Shown: positions 47,833 through 55,542 of the stretch, in pieces | Position numbering within the stretch: the first letter of the stretch is position 1 | Layout of the letters: every line of letters begins with the position of its first letter | Source of the DNA: a virus | DNA: 64,000 bases | IMG/VR virus record: IMGVR_UViG_3300045588_000033 | Coordinates: 27,511-91,510 of that record | Reading direction: 5' to 3' (one strand) | Position numbers and translations under genes: made by a program | Notes under the pieces: model-generated | Told to the model about the DNA's origin: nothing | What the model saw: only the letters and a program-made list of their open reading frames with translations | Database searches by the model: none

Positions 47833-48829
47833 ACTTCTTAATTTTTAATTTTACAATATCCACAGCTTCTTGCTTACCTACTACTCTAACTAAGTCACTA
47901 AAGTCTGTAACTTTAGGCATTTCAGGCACAAAGAAATATGGAATATCATACTTTTCTGTGAAGCTCTTGGACAATTTCTTACCCGCTTCATCATTGTCAA
48001 ATAGACAAATTACTTTTTTAAATCTAGATTTATATTCATCCATTACTGAATCTTTCATCATTACACTTTCAGATTGTAGGCCTATGGCAGGTATATCTAA
48101 ACAATCGTGAATACTCATAACATCTTTTAAAGACTTAGTAATAATTAACATATCACCAGATTTAGGCAATTGTGTATAACCTTGGTGTACAGAATAATCT
48201 GCATTATTAATCCATTTTTTAATTTTAATCTCTGTTGGTTGATAGATTTTATAACTTACTCTATTATCTTTTATTTCCACATAAGCATAAGCTTGTTCAT
48301 GGGCCTTAACGGCAGTGTCGTTATAAAACACATAACTAATAGGATGTACATTAAATTTTAATAATGTAGCTTTACAAATACCAAAAGAATTCCAAAATTC
48401 TTTATCTCTATAATTCCAGGGCCTTGTTTTAATTCCCAATTTAATTTTATCCTTATGAATAATTCTTGTATAAGATATCACTTGCTTAGTAAGATCTACA
48501 CTAAAATTGGATAGTCCTAAATCAAAAGTAATTTTCTTTAAAGCTTCAGGATAATCAACATTAAACATTCTCATAACTAATACTACAAAGTCACCACAAT
48601 CTTTTGTGGCAAAGTCATAAAACATTAGAATGTTTCTATTTACCTTGTGAAAATACAAGGCAAACGATGGAATATTATCTTCCCGTAAAGGACTATGAAA
48701 TATTCCTAAATGTGTAATATCTTCTCCCAAATAAAACGAATAGATTTCTTCTTGCGTAACATGCTTAAGAATGTCCTCCCTCGTAATCTGACTATTAAAT
48801 ACTATTGAATTTAGATTGATTTCTTTCAT
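47825..48829 (-). CDS. DnaG-like primase (TOPRIM)
   Basis: 334 residues. Residues about 40-90 (FHSPLREDNIPSFALYF, FYDFATKDCGDFVVLVM) match the zinc-finger-region fold of CHC2-type primases, although the metal-binding cysteines are mostly lost. The TOPRIM core follows: MLIITKSLKDVMSIHDC, IPAIGLQSES, then VICLFDNDEAGKKL with the D-x-D pair. It would make primers for the adjacent DnaB-like helicase and polymerase A. The start codon directly abuts the T-run of an intrinsic terminator. Confidence 0.8.
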   Translation of the reverse strand: MKEINLNSIVFNSQITREDILKHVTQEEIYSFYLGEDITHLGIFHSPLREDNIPSFALYFHKVNRNILMFYDFATKDCGDFVVLVMRMFNVDYPEALKKITFDLGLSNFSVDLTKQVISYTRIIHKDKIKLGIKTRPWNYRDKEFWNSFGICKATLLKFNVHPISYVFYNDTAVKAHEQAYAYVEIKDNRVSYKIYQPTEIKIKKWINNADYSVHQGYTQLPKSGDMLIITKSLKDVMSIHDCLDIPAIGLQSESVMMKDSVMDEYKSRFKKVICLFDNDEAGKKLSKSFTEKYDIPYFFVPEMPKVTDFSDLVRVVGKQEAVDIVKLKIKKYE

Positions 48830-48862
48830 AAAAAAATGAGGAGGACATTAGTGTCCCCCTCA
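48830..48862 (-). terminator. intrinsic terminator abutting the primase start
   Basis: On the minus strand TGAGGGGGACA and TGTCCTCCTCA form an 11-bp stem with one mismatch around a 4-base loop, followed directly by T7 and then the ATG of the primase. Stem plus T-tract is a classic Rho-independent terminator. It separates the SSB-like gene from the primase operon. Confidence 0.7.
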
Positions 48863-48883
48863 GTAAAATTAATTATTTTTTTC

Positions 48884-49477
48884 TCACCACTCGTCTCCAG
48901 CAACAATATCATTTGCATTAGCAGTTCCGCTAGCAACAAATGAATCTTTTTGGATACGTGCCATTGCATCGATATTACCTGCTTTTAAGCGAGTATCAGC
49001 GATAGCAACAGACATTGGCTCCAAGAAAGGCACCCAACTTCTTGGCTGAATATAATCCTTAATTCCTTGAGTAGAACCATAATTAGCAAATACTCGGAAT
49101 TTAAGACCTGTACCTAATCCAGTACGGATAAGTTGCATACAACCGTCTAACAATTCTTTAGCGCTGTTAAATCCTGTAGGAAATTGGTAAGCATCTCCAT
49201 AAATTGCATGAATAACATGCTTAAGAACTTTACCTTGCTTTTGGATTAGCTCAGCAACTGTAGAGTAATCTGTAGCTTTTTCTACATACCAAAAACTTGT
49301 GTTACAAGTTCCACCATCTGCATCGGTAAATGATAACTTGTAGTCAGGAGAATTAGGCTTATCATCAGCCTTTTTCTTTTCTACTGTCATCATAACATTT
49401 TCTGCTACACCTGCATTTCCGCCATTGAAAATTGCTTTACCCTCTGCATCAAATGATGCGTCATTTAAATTGATCAT
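48884..49477 (-). CDS. putative single-stranded DNA-binding protein
   Basis: 197 residues. It has an OB-like beta pattern (YKLSFTDADGGTCNTSFWYVE; LKFRVFANYGS) and a C-terminus ending in acidic/aromatic DIVAGDEW, as SSB tails do. It sits between the acidic protein/Sak4-like ATPase and the primase, and a terminator follows it, as expected for a product needed in high amount. The assignment is based on pattern and position, not on a clear motif. Confidence 0.5.
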   Translation of the reverse strand: MINLNDASFDAEGKAIFNGGNAGVAENVMMTVEKKKADDKPNSPDYKLSFTDADGGTCNTSFWYVEKATDYSTVAELIQKQGKVLKHVIHAIYGDAYQFPTGFNSAKELLDGCMQLIRTGLGTGLKFRVFANYGSTQGIKDYIQPRSWVPFLEPMSVAIADTRLKAGNIDAMARIQKDSFVASGTANANDIVAGDEW

Positions 49478-49525
49478 ATTGTTTATTATTTAAAATTGTT
49501 AATTATTTACTTACTTAATTACTTC

Positions 49526-50149
49526 TTACCAAACTCCTTCTTCGTCGTTCTCTTCTTCGTCTTCTTCTAGTTCAAGCATTTCATCGACTTCATCTTCGAT
49601 AGTCTCTTCCACTAAAGCATCTTCTACTTCCCTAGTGTGGTCTGCCATTTCGTAAAGAGCTCCTCCTTCAGGTGTTCCAGGAATAGTAGATAGATCGGCA
49701 TCCATATCTTCTTCGTCAGATACTTCACCTAAATCTACAGTATTAAATTCCATTACTTCTTCAGCAACTGCTGTTCTAAGAACTAATTCAGAATATCCTG
49801 CTAAAGGGAGAACATCAAAATGATTCTCTACTTCAGTATTTAATCCTAATCTTTTAGCAATAAACTCGTAAGTTTTCTTATCACTAATAGTACATGATTG
49901 AGTTAAACCGAATCCTTCGATTTCTCCAAATACTTTACGAATAAAGATTTGCGCACCATCAGCTGTAAAACCGAAAGAAACTCTTTCTCCTCCATCGATT
50001 CCTAAAGAAACTTGCGCTGCTTTATTAAAACTAAACTTTCTACCTGCTCCTACTTTAGCGATTGCAGACATTGTCATTGTTGGTAATGAGAAAGACTCTT
50101 CTTTCTTCTTTCTCTGTGTCGGAACTGCGTCCCAAATTAAATCTTGCAT
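49526..50149 (-). CDS. hypothetical protein with a long acidic tail, replication module
   Basis: 207 residues. Residues 1-135 form a compact domain (SFNKAAQVSLGIDGGERVSFGF, then FIAKRLGL); the last 65 residues are almost entirely Asp/Glu. Acidic tails occur in ssDNA-binding and recombination partner proteins. It lies between the RecA-like ATPase and the SSB-like protein. No family is recognised with certainty. Confidence 0.5.
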   Translation of the reverse strand: MQDLIWDAVPTQRKKKEESFSLPTMTMSAIAKVGAGRKFSFNKAAQVSLGIDGGERVSFGFTADGAQIFIRKVFGEIEGFGLTQSCTISDKKTYEFIAKRLGLNTEVENHFDVLPLAGYSELVLRTAVAEEVMEFNTVDLGEVSDEEDMDADLSTIPGTPEGGALYEMADHTREVEDALVEETIEDEVDEMLELEEDEEENDEEGVW

Positions 50150-50174
50150 TGTTTTACTTTTTATTGGTTATTTA

Positions 50175-50849
50175 TTAAATTGAATAATATTCTCTTATGA
50201 CTGCGTTTACCTCTACTAGATCATTATCTACTAGAGCTTCTTCAAACATTTCAATAGGAGTTTTGCACGTATCTGTACCAGAATTTAAGGTTCTAAATAC
50301 GTGACGATTTGGTGCCCCAGGTGTCTTTACAATTTCTGCATAAAACACAATAGAACTAAAGCTTTCAGGCACAAAGCGCTCAAGCATCCGTCCCTGTACA
50401 CCGATTCTTTCTGTAGAGAAACCACCATCATCATAGTGAGTTTCTGGATGAGCAAATAAATATACAATGATATCTTCTCTTAATTTATCATTAATGATAT
50501 TAATTAAGTCATATTGATTAGCGGCAAATTTGCCATACTTATCAAAACCTTTTTCTGCTCGAAAAGAAGGATTCATTACTGCATCTGTCATTATACGACT
50601 CCATGTGTCGATGATAACAGTTTTGATTTTTTTATTACCATGTGCCCGCTTTAAGGTACCAATTACTACTTGCACATCAGAAGTCTTGACATAATTGTCA
50701 TTCTCTTCATTGTACTTTAAGTTAAATTGTTTAAACGGAAGCGCTTTTTGATCCGTATTAATGATAATTGTTTCCTCTGGATTTAGGTTCCGTAATGAGG
50801 TAGATTTTCCTGTGCCGCTTTTTCCAACGACAAACACGAGTTGACCCAT
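50175..50849 (-). CDS. RecA-fold ATPase, Sak4/AAA_24-like
   Basis: 224 residues. Walker A is FVVGKSGTGKSTSL at the very N-terminus; Walker B is VKTVIIDTWSR-like (KTVIIDTWSRIM), and a later HPETHYDDGG segment corresponds to the loop before sensor residues. Short RecA-core ATPases with this layout (Sak4, AAA_24) act in phage single-strand annealing with an SSB. Gene order with SSB-like, exonuclease and resolvase genes fits. A TATCTTTA box lies 31 bases upstream on the minus strand, a weak promoter candidate. Confidence 0.75.
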   Translation of the reverse strand: MGQLVFVVGKSGTGKSTSLRNLNPEETIIINTDQKALPFKQFNLKYNEENDNYVKTSDVQVVIGTLKRAHGNKKIKTVIIDTWSRIMTDAVMNPSFRAEKGFDKYGKFAANQYDLINIINDKLREDIIVYLFAHPETHYDDGGFSTERIGVQGRMLERFVPESFSSIVFYAEIVKTPGAPNRHVFRTLNSGTDTCKTPIEMFEEALVDNDLVEVNAVIREYYSI

Positions 50850-50895
50850 AAATTGTTGATTTTTAGATTGTTTACTTTATTAAAGATAAGGATTT

Positions 50896-51192
50896 TTAAG
50901 TTAAATCCCTAATTTCTTGGCGTATTTCTGCCTCTTTTACTGTCTTTCTTTTCTGCCAAGTAGCGCCTCTTAGATGAGGATGTTCCTCTTGTACTTTACG
51001 AGAAGCTCTGCCAAAAGAATCCATATAAGGTATAACTCTTTTCTCCATATCTTTTAGAAACTCCTTAGTTGGCTTATTAATATCGTATCCTATCTCTTGT
51101 AGATAGTTATAATATAACCTCTCATTAGAATCTCGTAAAGCTGGATGAGCAGTTAACTTAGCTTTTACCCAAATATACTTGTCTTTTATCAT
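50896..51192 (-). CDS. small conserved phage protein (R-A-S-R-K-V-Q-E-E-H-P family)
   Basis: 98 residues. It contains ALRDSNERLYYNYLQEIGYD followed by SFGRASRKVQEEHPHLRG, a pattern I recall from small proteins in many phage replication modules (ESIRRxRQKxQE-type). Highly charged and helical. It overlaps the helicase stop by 4 bases (ATGA), suggesting stoichiometric coupling, perhaps as a helicase-associated factor. Function not established. Confidence 0.55.
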   Translation of the reverse strand: MIKDKYIWVKAKLTAHPALRDSNERLYYNYLQEIGYDINKPTKEFLKDMEKRVIPYMDSFGRASRKVQEEHPHLRGATWQKRKTVKEAEIRQEIRDLT

Positions 51193-52262
51193 AAGTTCTT
51201 GTTTTTATAATATTCATCAATCTTTTTAAGCTCTTCGGGCTTTCCGTTTAACTCGTCCGCTTTGGGTAATTGATAATATCCTCCATACTCGCCAATAAAC
51301 AGGAAGCTAATATTTAGTTGTGCTTGTCCATCCCGATTTTTCAGAATCTTAGCTAACCTATATCTGTCCCTAAATTTACCGATGTCGTATCCAAGACATT
51401 TCTCTACTCCTAAATAAAAAGGACTTGCTAGACCTATAATAGTATTTGAATCCTCTGCTACATTGCCTGTATTTTTAATATCGCTGAGCATTGGCATCCA
51501 ACTATCTCCATCTCTTCTGTCCATTTGTTCAGAGCCCCTATTTATTTGGGATATTACTACTGGACTAAAGTTAAATTTATTCCTAAAGAACACTAAAGTC
51601 TTAGAGATTTTGTCAATAGCTTCTTTTAAACTAGAGTATTTACCAAGATCTACTAAACCAATATGATCAATAATTATTAAGGTAATTAAAGAAGGATTAT
51701 TAGGAATATAATCAATGATAAAATCATTGTCATCACGTATTACTGTACCTCTTTTTTCAGCATACCCCATTAAGTCTTTATATAAGAAATCAGGATTTAA
51801 ATTACTTCTATAAAATAGATACTTATCCTGAATCTCATTCATTTTTACCTCATATTCCCCTATTAACAACTCTACTTCAGGTGATATTTCCATGTCACCC
51901 TTAGATTTAATTTCATCAATAGAAGTTAGTATCCCATGGTTCTTCCAGATTAAAGAAGCAATATGCTTAGCAATCTGATCTTGCGGAGGAATCTCTAAAG
52001 AATAATAGATAATCTCTAAATCGTGCACATACCCAGGATTATTCTGAAGATATTCTATAGCACCATAAACATAAGTGCTATTTACAAATGCAGTTTTACC
52101 GATAGAAGTACCTGCAAAGATTAGATCATATCTACCTTGTTGAATATTTTTAATATGCTTACTAAGAGTAGTAAATCCACTAAAGGGAATACCCGTGTTT
52201 AGTCCTAACTTACCCCTGGCAATCTCTTCCTTGAGTTTATCCCAATATTTTATTTTTGCCAT
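51189..52262 (-). CDS. replicative DnaB-like helicase (SF4)
   Basis: 357 residues, lacking the N-terminal domain of cellular DnaB. Walker A is IFAGTSIGKTAFV; Walker B is ITLIIIDHIGLVDLG; VVISQINRGSEQ is the sensor segment (motif H3) with Q; KILKNRDGQAQ is the arginine-finger region. Order and spacing are those of the RecA core of DnaB/gp4-type helicases. It would unwind DNA ahead of polymerase A together with the primase. Confidence 0.85.
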   Translation of the reverse strand: MAKIKYWDKLKEEIARGKLGLNTGIPFSGFTTLSKHIKNIQQGRYDLIFAGTSIGKTAFVNSTYVYGAIEYLQNNPGYVHDLEIIYYSLEIPPQDQIAKHIASLIWKNHGILTSIDEIKSKGDMEISPEVELLIGEYEVKMNEIQDKYLFYRSNLNPDFLYKDLMGYAEKRGTVIRDDNDFIIDYIPNNPSLITLIIIDHIGLVDLGKYSSLKEAIDKISKTLVFFRNKFNFSPVVISQINRGSEQMDRRDGDSWMPMLSDIKNTGNVAEDSNTIIGLASPFYLGVEKCLGYDIGKFRDRYRLAKILKNRDGQAQLNISFLFIGEYGGYYQLPKADELNGKPEELKKIDEYYKNKNL

Positions 52263-52281
52263 AATTTTTATTTGTTTAAAT

Positions 52282-52860
52282 TTAAATAGTTGTGCTATTC
52301 CACTCCTCTTCCTCCTTTCCGCTTTCTTGAATAAATACTTCCCATTGTTCCCAAGAACTGTTGTTTAATACAGTTTCCATATTCTGCAAAAATTCTAACT
52401 TACCACTAGACTTCTGTTTAGCCACATAAGCACTAATACTTGCTATAGCCTTAAGATGACTCTCATTAGTTTTAACACGCATTAGATATTTCTTCTCATG
52501 CTTTAATGCTAACTGTGAAGTAGGGCCCGATGCACGCAATACTCTAGAGCCAACTTTTACAGGATAACAATTATAAAATTCCCAGAAATTAATATTAGCA
52601 TCCGTTTTAATTCCCAATAAATCTGCAACATTTTCTCTGCTAATAAGAGTTTCCATGAATTTTATATTGCTACCTGTAGTATTTAATATGTACGGAGTAC
52701 CTACTAAACTATCTCTAATAATAATTGCTTCCTTTATGCCGAATAAACTCTTAATCTCATCAAACTTTTGGTTATACATTAACAGCAATAATATTACCTG
52801 ATTAGGTAATAATTGCTTTTCAACCATTTTCTCAATTGTAAGCTCTATCTTCATATCCAT
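52282..52860 (-). CDS. hypothetical replication-module protein
   Basis: 192 residues; Met3, which overlaps the helicase stop as ATGA, is an alternative start. Helical N-terminus with a run of Leu/Val (LLPNQVILLLLMYNQ), later a region LKAIASISAYVAKQKSSG, and an acidic C-terminus. It lies between the SF2 and DnaB-like helicases, where a helicase loader could be expected, but no motif supports that. Confidence 0.5.
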   Translation of the reverse strand: MDMKIELTIEKMVEKQLLPNQVILLLLMYNQKFDEIKSLFGIKEAIIIRDSLVGTPYILNTTGSNIKFMETLISRENVADLLGIKTDANINFWEFYNCYPVKVGSRVLRASGPTSQLALKHEKKYLMRVKTNESHLKAIASISAYVAKQKSSGKLEFLQNMETVLNNSSWEQWEVFIQESGKEEEEWNSTTI

Positions 52861-53939
52861 TTAATTTTAGTTTTTTCAAATCCTTGTAATGCAGAATTCA
52901 TCCATACTTCGTCTTGAGTGCCTTTAAGATATAGTATATATATCTTGGCTTTAGATTTACCTTGAAGATTCATAGCACGCATTGTTTGCTGAATACAAAG
53001 ACTCTCTACACTTTTCAATTGATTGAACACTGCTATCTTTAAATTAGGAATAGTAATGCCCATAGAAATCATAGAAATAACAGATAATTTATTAATCTTG
53101 CCAGTCTTAAAATCTTCTAAAGAAGACTTATCAGCTTTACTGTGAAAGCATCCATCGCCTATTTGATTGGCAATTTCTTGCCTACCTGTAAATATCAAGC
53201 ACCTACCTTTTATCGAACCTACTATTCCTACAGTAGCATCTAATTTAGCCTTAGAATTATAAATAATTCCTGTTCTTTTAGACATTAAGAATCTTAGATT
53301 TTTGTACCTACCCTTGTGTACAGCCGTTTTATAAGCAGTATCCCAATAATTATAAGCATCTCTTTCTGTTTGATAAAAAGGCGCAGCCTCTGACCCTCCT
53401 AATACATATTTTTCAGTATTATCCAAGTCTACAGCGACACAAATTATTTCATAATCTGCAATAATTTTGTCCTTGATAGCTTGCTCGAAAGTATATGTGA
53501 AGAAGGGAGCTAAGGTAAGAATATTATTTAAATTAAACTCATCTTGTTGTGTTAAAGTTCCAGTTAATCCTAAAATTCTACTACCTTTTATTTGATGTAG
53601 GCGCAATTGTGCAAGTACCTTTAGATTATAACTATGACACTCATCAGCAATAATTAGATGATAAGCACCAGCATTCATTTTCTTCAAGCTATTGCTCCAT
53701 ACATATTCTACATCAATGTTATCTACAAGATTCCATTTAACAACTTCTACCTTCCAATCCTCTAAAATAGACAATTGAGGTGCCACAATTAACACCTTAA
53801 TTGCCTTATCCACAGTATTTAAAGCATCAATCGTTATTTTGCATTTACCTACCCTGGGACTAACAAAAAGAATACCATTGAATTTATTCTTTACTGCCTC
53901 TAAAGTAGCTTCTTTTTGTATTTTTTCCCTTTTCGTCAT
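52851..53939 (-). CDS. SF2 helicase/translocase (UvsW/SNF2-like)
   Basis: 362 residues. Motif I is LFVSPRVGKCKITID (Walker A variant with P-R-V-G-K), motif Ia VLIVAPQLSILEDW, motif II LIIADECHS (DExH), motif III GLTGTLTQ, motif IV-V region CLIFTGRQEIANQI, and motif VI VESLCIQQTMRAMN. This is a compact two-RecA-domain SF2 enzyme, as used by phages for branch migration or replication restart. The start overlaps the preceding gene by 56 bases; no later Met precedes motif I, so this start is kept. Confidence 0.82.
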   Translation of the reverse strand: MTKREKIQKEATLEAVKNKFNGILFVSPRVGKCKITIDALNTVDKAIKVLIVAPQLSILEDWKVEVVKWNLVDNIDVEYVWSNSLKKMNAGAYHLIIADECHSYNLKVLAQLRLHQIKGSRILGLTGTLTQQDEFNLNNILTLAPFFTYTFEQAIKDKIIADYEIICVAVDLDNTEKYVLGGSEAAPFYQTERDAYNYWDTAYKTAVHKGRYKNLRFLMSKRTGIIYNSKAKLDATVGIVGSIKGRCLIFTGRQEIANQIGDGCFHSKADKSSLEDFKTGKINKLSVISMISMGITIPNLKIAVFNQLKSVESLCIQQTMRAMNLQGKSKAKIYILYLKGTQDEVWMNSALQGFEKTKIKWI

Positions 53940-54339
53940 CTTTTAATTCTTTTAATTCATACATAATTATACTCTTCCAACCGTCTTTATGATCTGCAGA
54001 AGGTACTCTTTTTGTATAAGTAATAGGATATAAACCTTTTTCTATCCATTCAAGATAATTAGCTTTAACTTCTAAATGCACACTAGTATGACTATCTAAA
54101 TCTAGTAAGCTAAGTATGCTACTATGGTCTCTAGATAATACTCTACCAACTTCTGAATAAGAAATTCCTTTAGCTATTAATTCTAATGCTACTATTCTAC
54201 GTAATTCTACTATATAACTATTCTTATGCAATTTGCAATGTTCAAAATAATCATGTAAATAACTAACACTTTCTAGTAATACTATCTCTGCTTTCAATTT
54301 TACTAATCTTTCTTTAAAAGAAATTTTATCTTTCTTCAT
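53884..54339 (-). CDS. DnaA domain IV-like DNA-binding protein
   Basis: 151 residues. Residues about 45-80 read RRIVALELIAKGISYSEVGR followed by VLSRDHSSILSLL, close to the DnaA-box-binding signature (IGxxFxxRDHSTV). The RDHSS core, the preceding alanine-rich helix and the spacing are preserved. There is no AAA+ domain, so it is a stand-alone DNA binder, likely recognising DnaA-box-like sites at the phage origin or acting as a regulator. Encoded directly after the DNA polymerase gene and overlapping the SF2 helicase gene. Confidence 0.65.
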   Translation of the reverse strand: MKKDKISFKERLVKLKAEIVLLESVSYLHDYFEHCKLHKNSYIVELRRIVALELIAKGISYSEVGRVLSRDHSSILSLLDLDSHTSVHLEVKANYLEWIEKGLYPITYTKRVPSADHKDGWKSIIMYELKELKDDEKGKNTKRSYFRGSKE

Positions 54340-54340
54340 C

Positions 54341-54586
54341 TTAATGTTTCCAAGTTTTAGTTATCATCGGTTCTGCTTTTAACTTTACTGTCTTACAAAA
54401 TACTTCACCTGCTTTCTCCATACAATCTTGTAGGACATCAGCCATATCTTGTGCCATCTCTTCTGGACATTCTACTAACCATTCATCATGAACTACATTA
54501 GGTAGTTTTACTTTAAATACTAAATCTTTCTCTACCAAATATCTAAAGAAATAAATACCAGCCAATTTAGTAATGTCTGCACTCGT
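54341..54586 (-). CDS. DNA polymerase A, exon 2
   Basis: 81 codons plus stop, starting ACG-AGT (TSADITKLAG) and joined to exon 1 (55543-57306) to make NYPVQG-TSADITKLA, the continuous family A motif. It carries polymerase motif C, NVVHDEW, with Asp622 of the joined protein, without which exon 1 cannot be active. An ATG at 54589-54587 lies just before it, but its G is the final base of the intron. Confidence 0.88.
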   Translation of the reverse strand, partial: TSADITKLAGIYFFRYLVEKDLVFKVKLPNVVHDEWLVECPEEMAQDMADVLQDCMEKAGEVFCKTVKLKAEPMITKTWKH

Positions 54587-54663
54587 CATTTTGTTATCAT
54601 AAGAGCTCTTTATCTCCTATTTCTATAGATTTTTATTCTCTATAGTTCAGACTATATCTTAAT

Positions 54664-55344
54664 CTATTTATAATTTTTTAATATCCAATCCGCAAATAGT
54701 ATTAATTCTTCAGACGTTGCTGAATTTTTCATACTATTAGCCTTTTTTGTAATAATTTGTACATTACTTTTTGTGTATCCTAAATTGTTATCAATTCTAT
54801 CCAAGGAAGGAGTGTGCTCATAATTTCCTTTAATTCCTGATATAAAAGGAATTTTAAGAATAGGACACAAATCAGGAACAACAATATCTTCTTTAGTTAG
54901 AGTAAAAGCTAGATTTTTTTTAACCGCTCTACGTTTAGCATTTGCTAACATAACATTTTTAAAATGTATCCTACTATTTAATTTTTTTTGTTCATTGATT
55001 TTTTTCCTATACTCGAAGTCTACACTCATTCTTTCTTTTTTATTTTGATTAGATTGAACATAATACTTTTTTTGAACTCTAGTAGAATTAGAACATTCTT
55101 TGCACCATGTATGCAGTCCTCCTATATGTCTAGGATTTTTAGCAAAATCTTCAGAATTTTTTATTTTCTTACAATGATTGCATTTTTTTTCTAATAAAGC
55201 GACTTCATACCTTACACTTAGTCTTTTTTCTTTTTCACACATTTTACAATGACCTGTACGGCCATCTAAAGTTTGAGTATGTTTAGGAAATTCTGTTAAT
55301 TCTTTTTGTAATTTACATTTTGTACAAATTTTCATATTGTGCAT
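54664..55344 (-). CDS. HNH homing endonuclease (intron-encoded)
   Basis: 226 residues from the ATG at 55344 (55335 is an alternative); the longer open frame upstream runs through the intron core and is unlikely to be used. Two zinc-binding C-x2-C pairs occur in each of two N-terminal repeats (CTKCKLQ...CKMCEK and CNHCKKI...CKECSN). The HNH core is LCPILKIPF, then HTPSLDRIDNNLGYTKSNVQ with the catalytic His and the following Asn, and ITKKANSMKNSAT. It would cleave intronless polymerase genes and spread the intron. Confidence 0.85.
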   Translation of the reverse strand: MHNMKICTKCKLQKELTEFPKHTQTLDGRTGHCKMCEKEKRLSVRYEVALLEKKCNHCKKIKNSEDFAKNPRHIGGLHTWCKECSNSTRVQKKYYVQSNQNKKERMSVDFEYRKKINEQKKLNSRIHFKNVMLANAKRRAVKKNLAFTLTKEDIVVPDLCPILKIPFISGIKGNYEHTPSLDRIDNNLGYTKSNVQIITKKANSMKNSATSEELILFADWILKNYK

Positions 55345-55360
55345 TTTAGTTATTTCTGCA

Positions 55361-55392
55361 CAAATATAATAAAAGTTATTGATATTAATAAA
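55361..55392 (-). promoter_or_regulatory. promoter-like element for the HNH ORF
   Basis: On the minus strand TTTA, 20 bases, TATATTTG, then 16 bases to the first ATG of the HNH ORF. The box and spacing are the same as those before the GIY-YIG ORF in the other intron, while the sequence between differs, which argues for function rather than shared descent alone. Confidence 0.5.
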
Positions 55393-55542
55393 TAGATTTC
55401 CCGCTTTCGTGGAAGAATTATTGTCCGTTCTGGACTCACTTCTAGTCGTTGCACCGCTCCTCAAAATTCCTTATGAGGCTTGGCTCAGTATTCCCATTCC
55501 AGGGTTCACTGAATTAACGGGATTTAATCAGGGCAAAAGTTC

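Larger units (their letters stand above)
54587..55542 (-). mobile_element. group I intron with HNH endonuclease in the DNA polymerase gene
   Basis: 956 bases. Exon 1 ends CAGGGT and pairs with GCCCTG a few bases into the intron (P1 with U-G at the splice site). The 3' end is G. Splicing restores 588 + 81 codons in frame. Core elements on the minus strand: AATACTGAGCCAAGCC, GCAACGACTAGAAG (P7 strand) and AGATATAGTCTGAAC (other P7 strand) after the ORF. The endonuclease ORF therefore lies between the two P7 strands (P8 region). Insertion in phage family A polymerases is known from SPO1-like phages. Confidence 0.9.

Noticed and set aside
55345-55464. Forty extra N-terminal residues of the HNH ORF
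   Set aside because: The upstream part of the frame translates the intron core (including the GACTAGAAG element), which is needed as RNA; zinc-binding repeats begin only after the ATG at 55344/55335.
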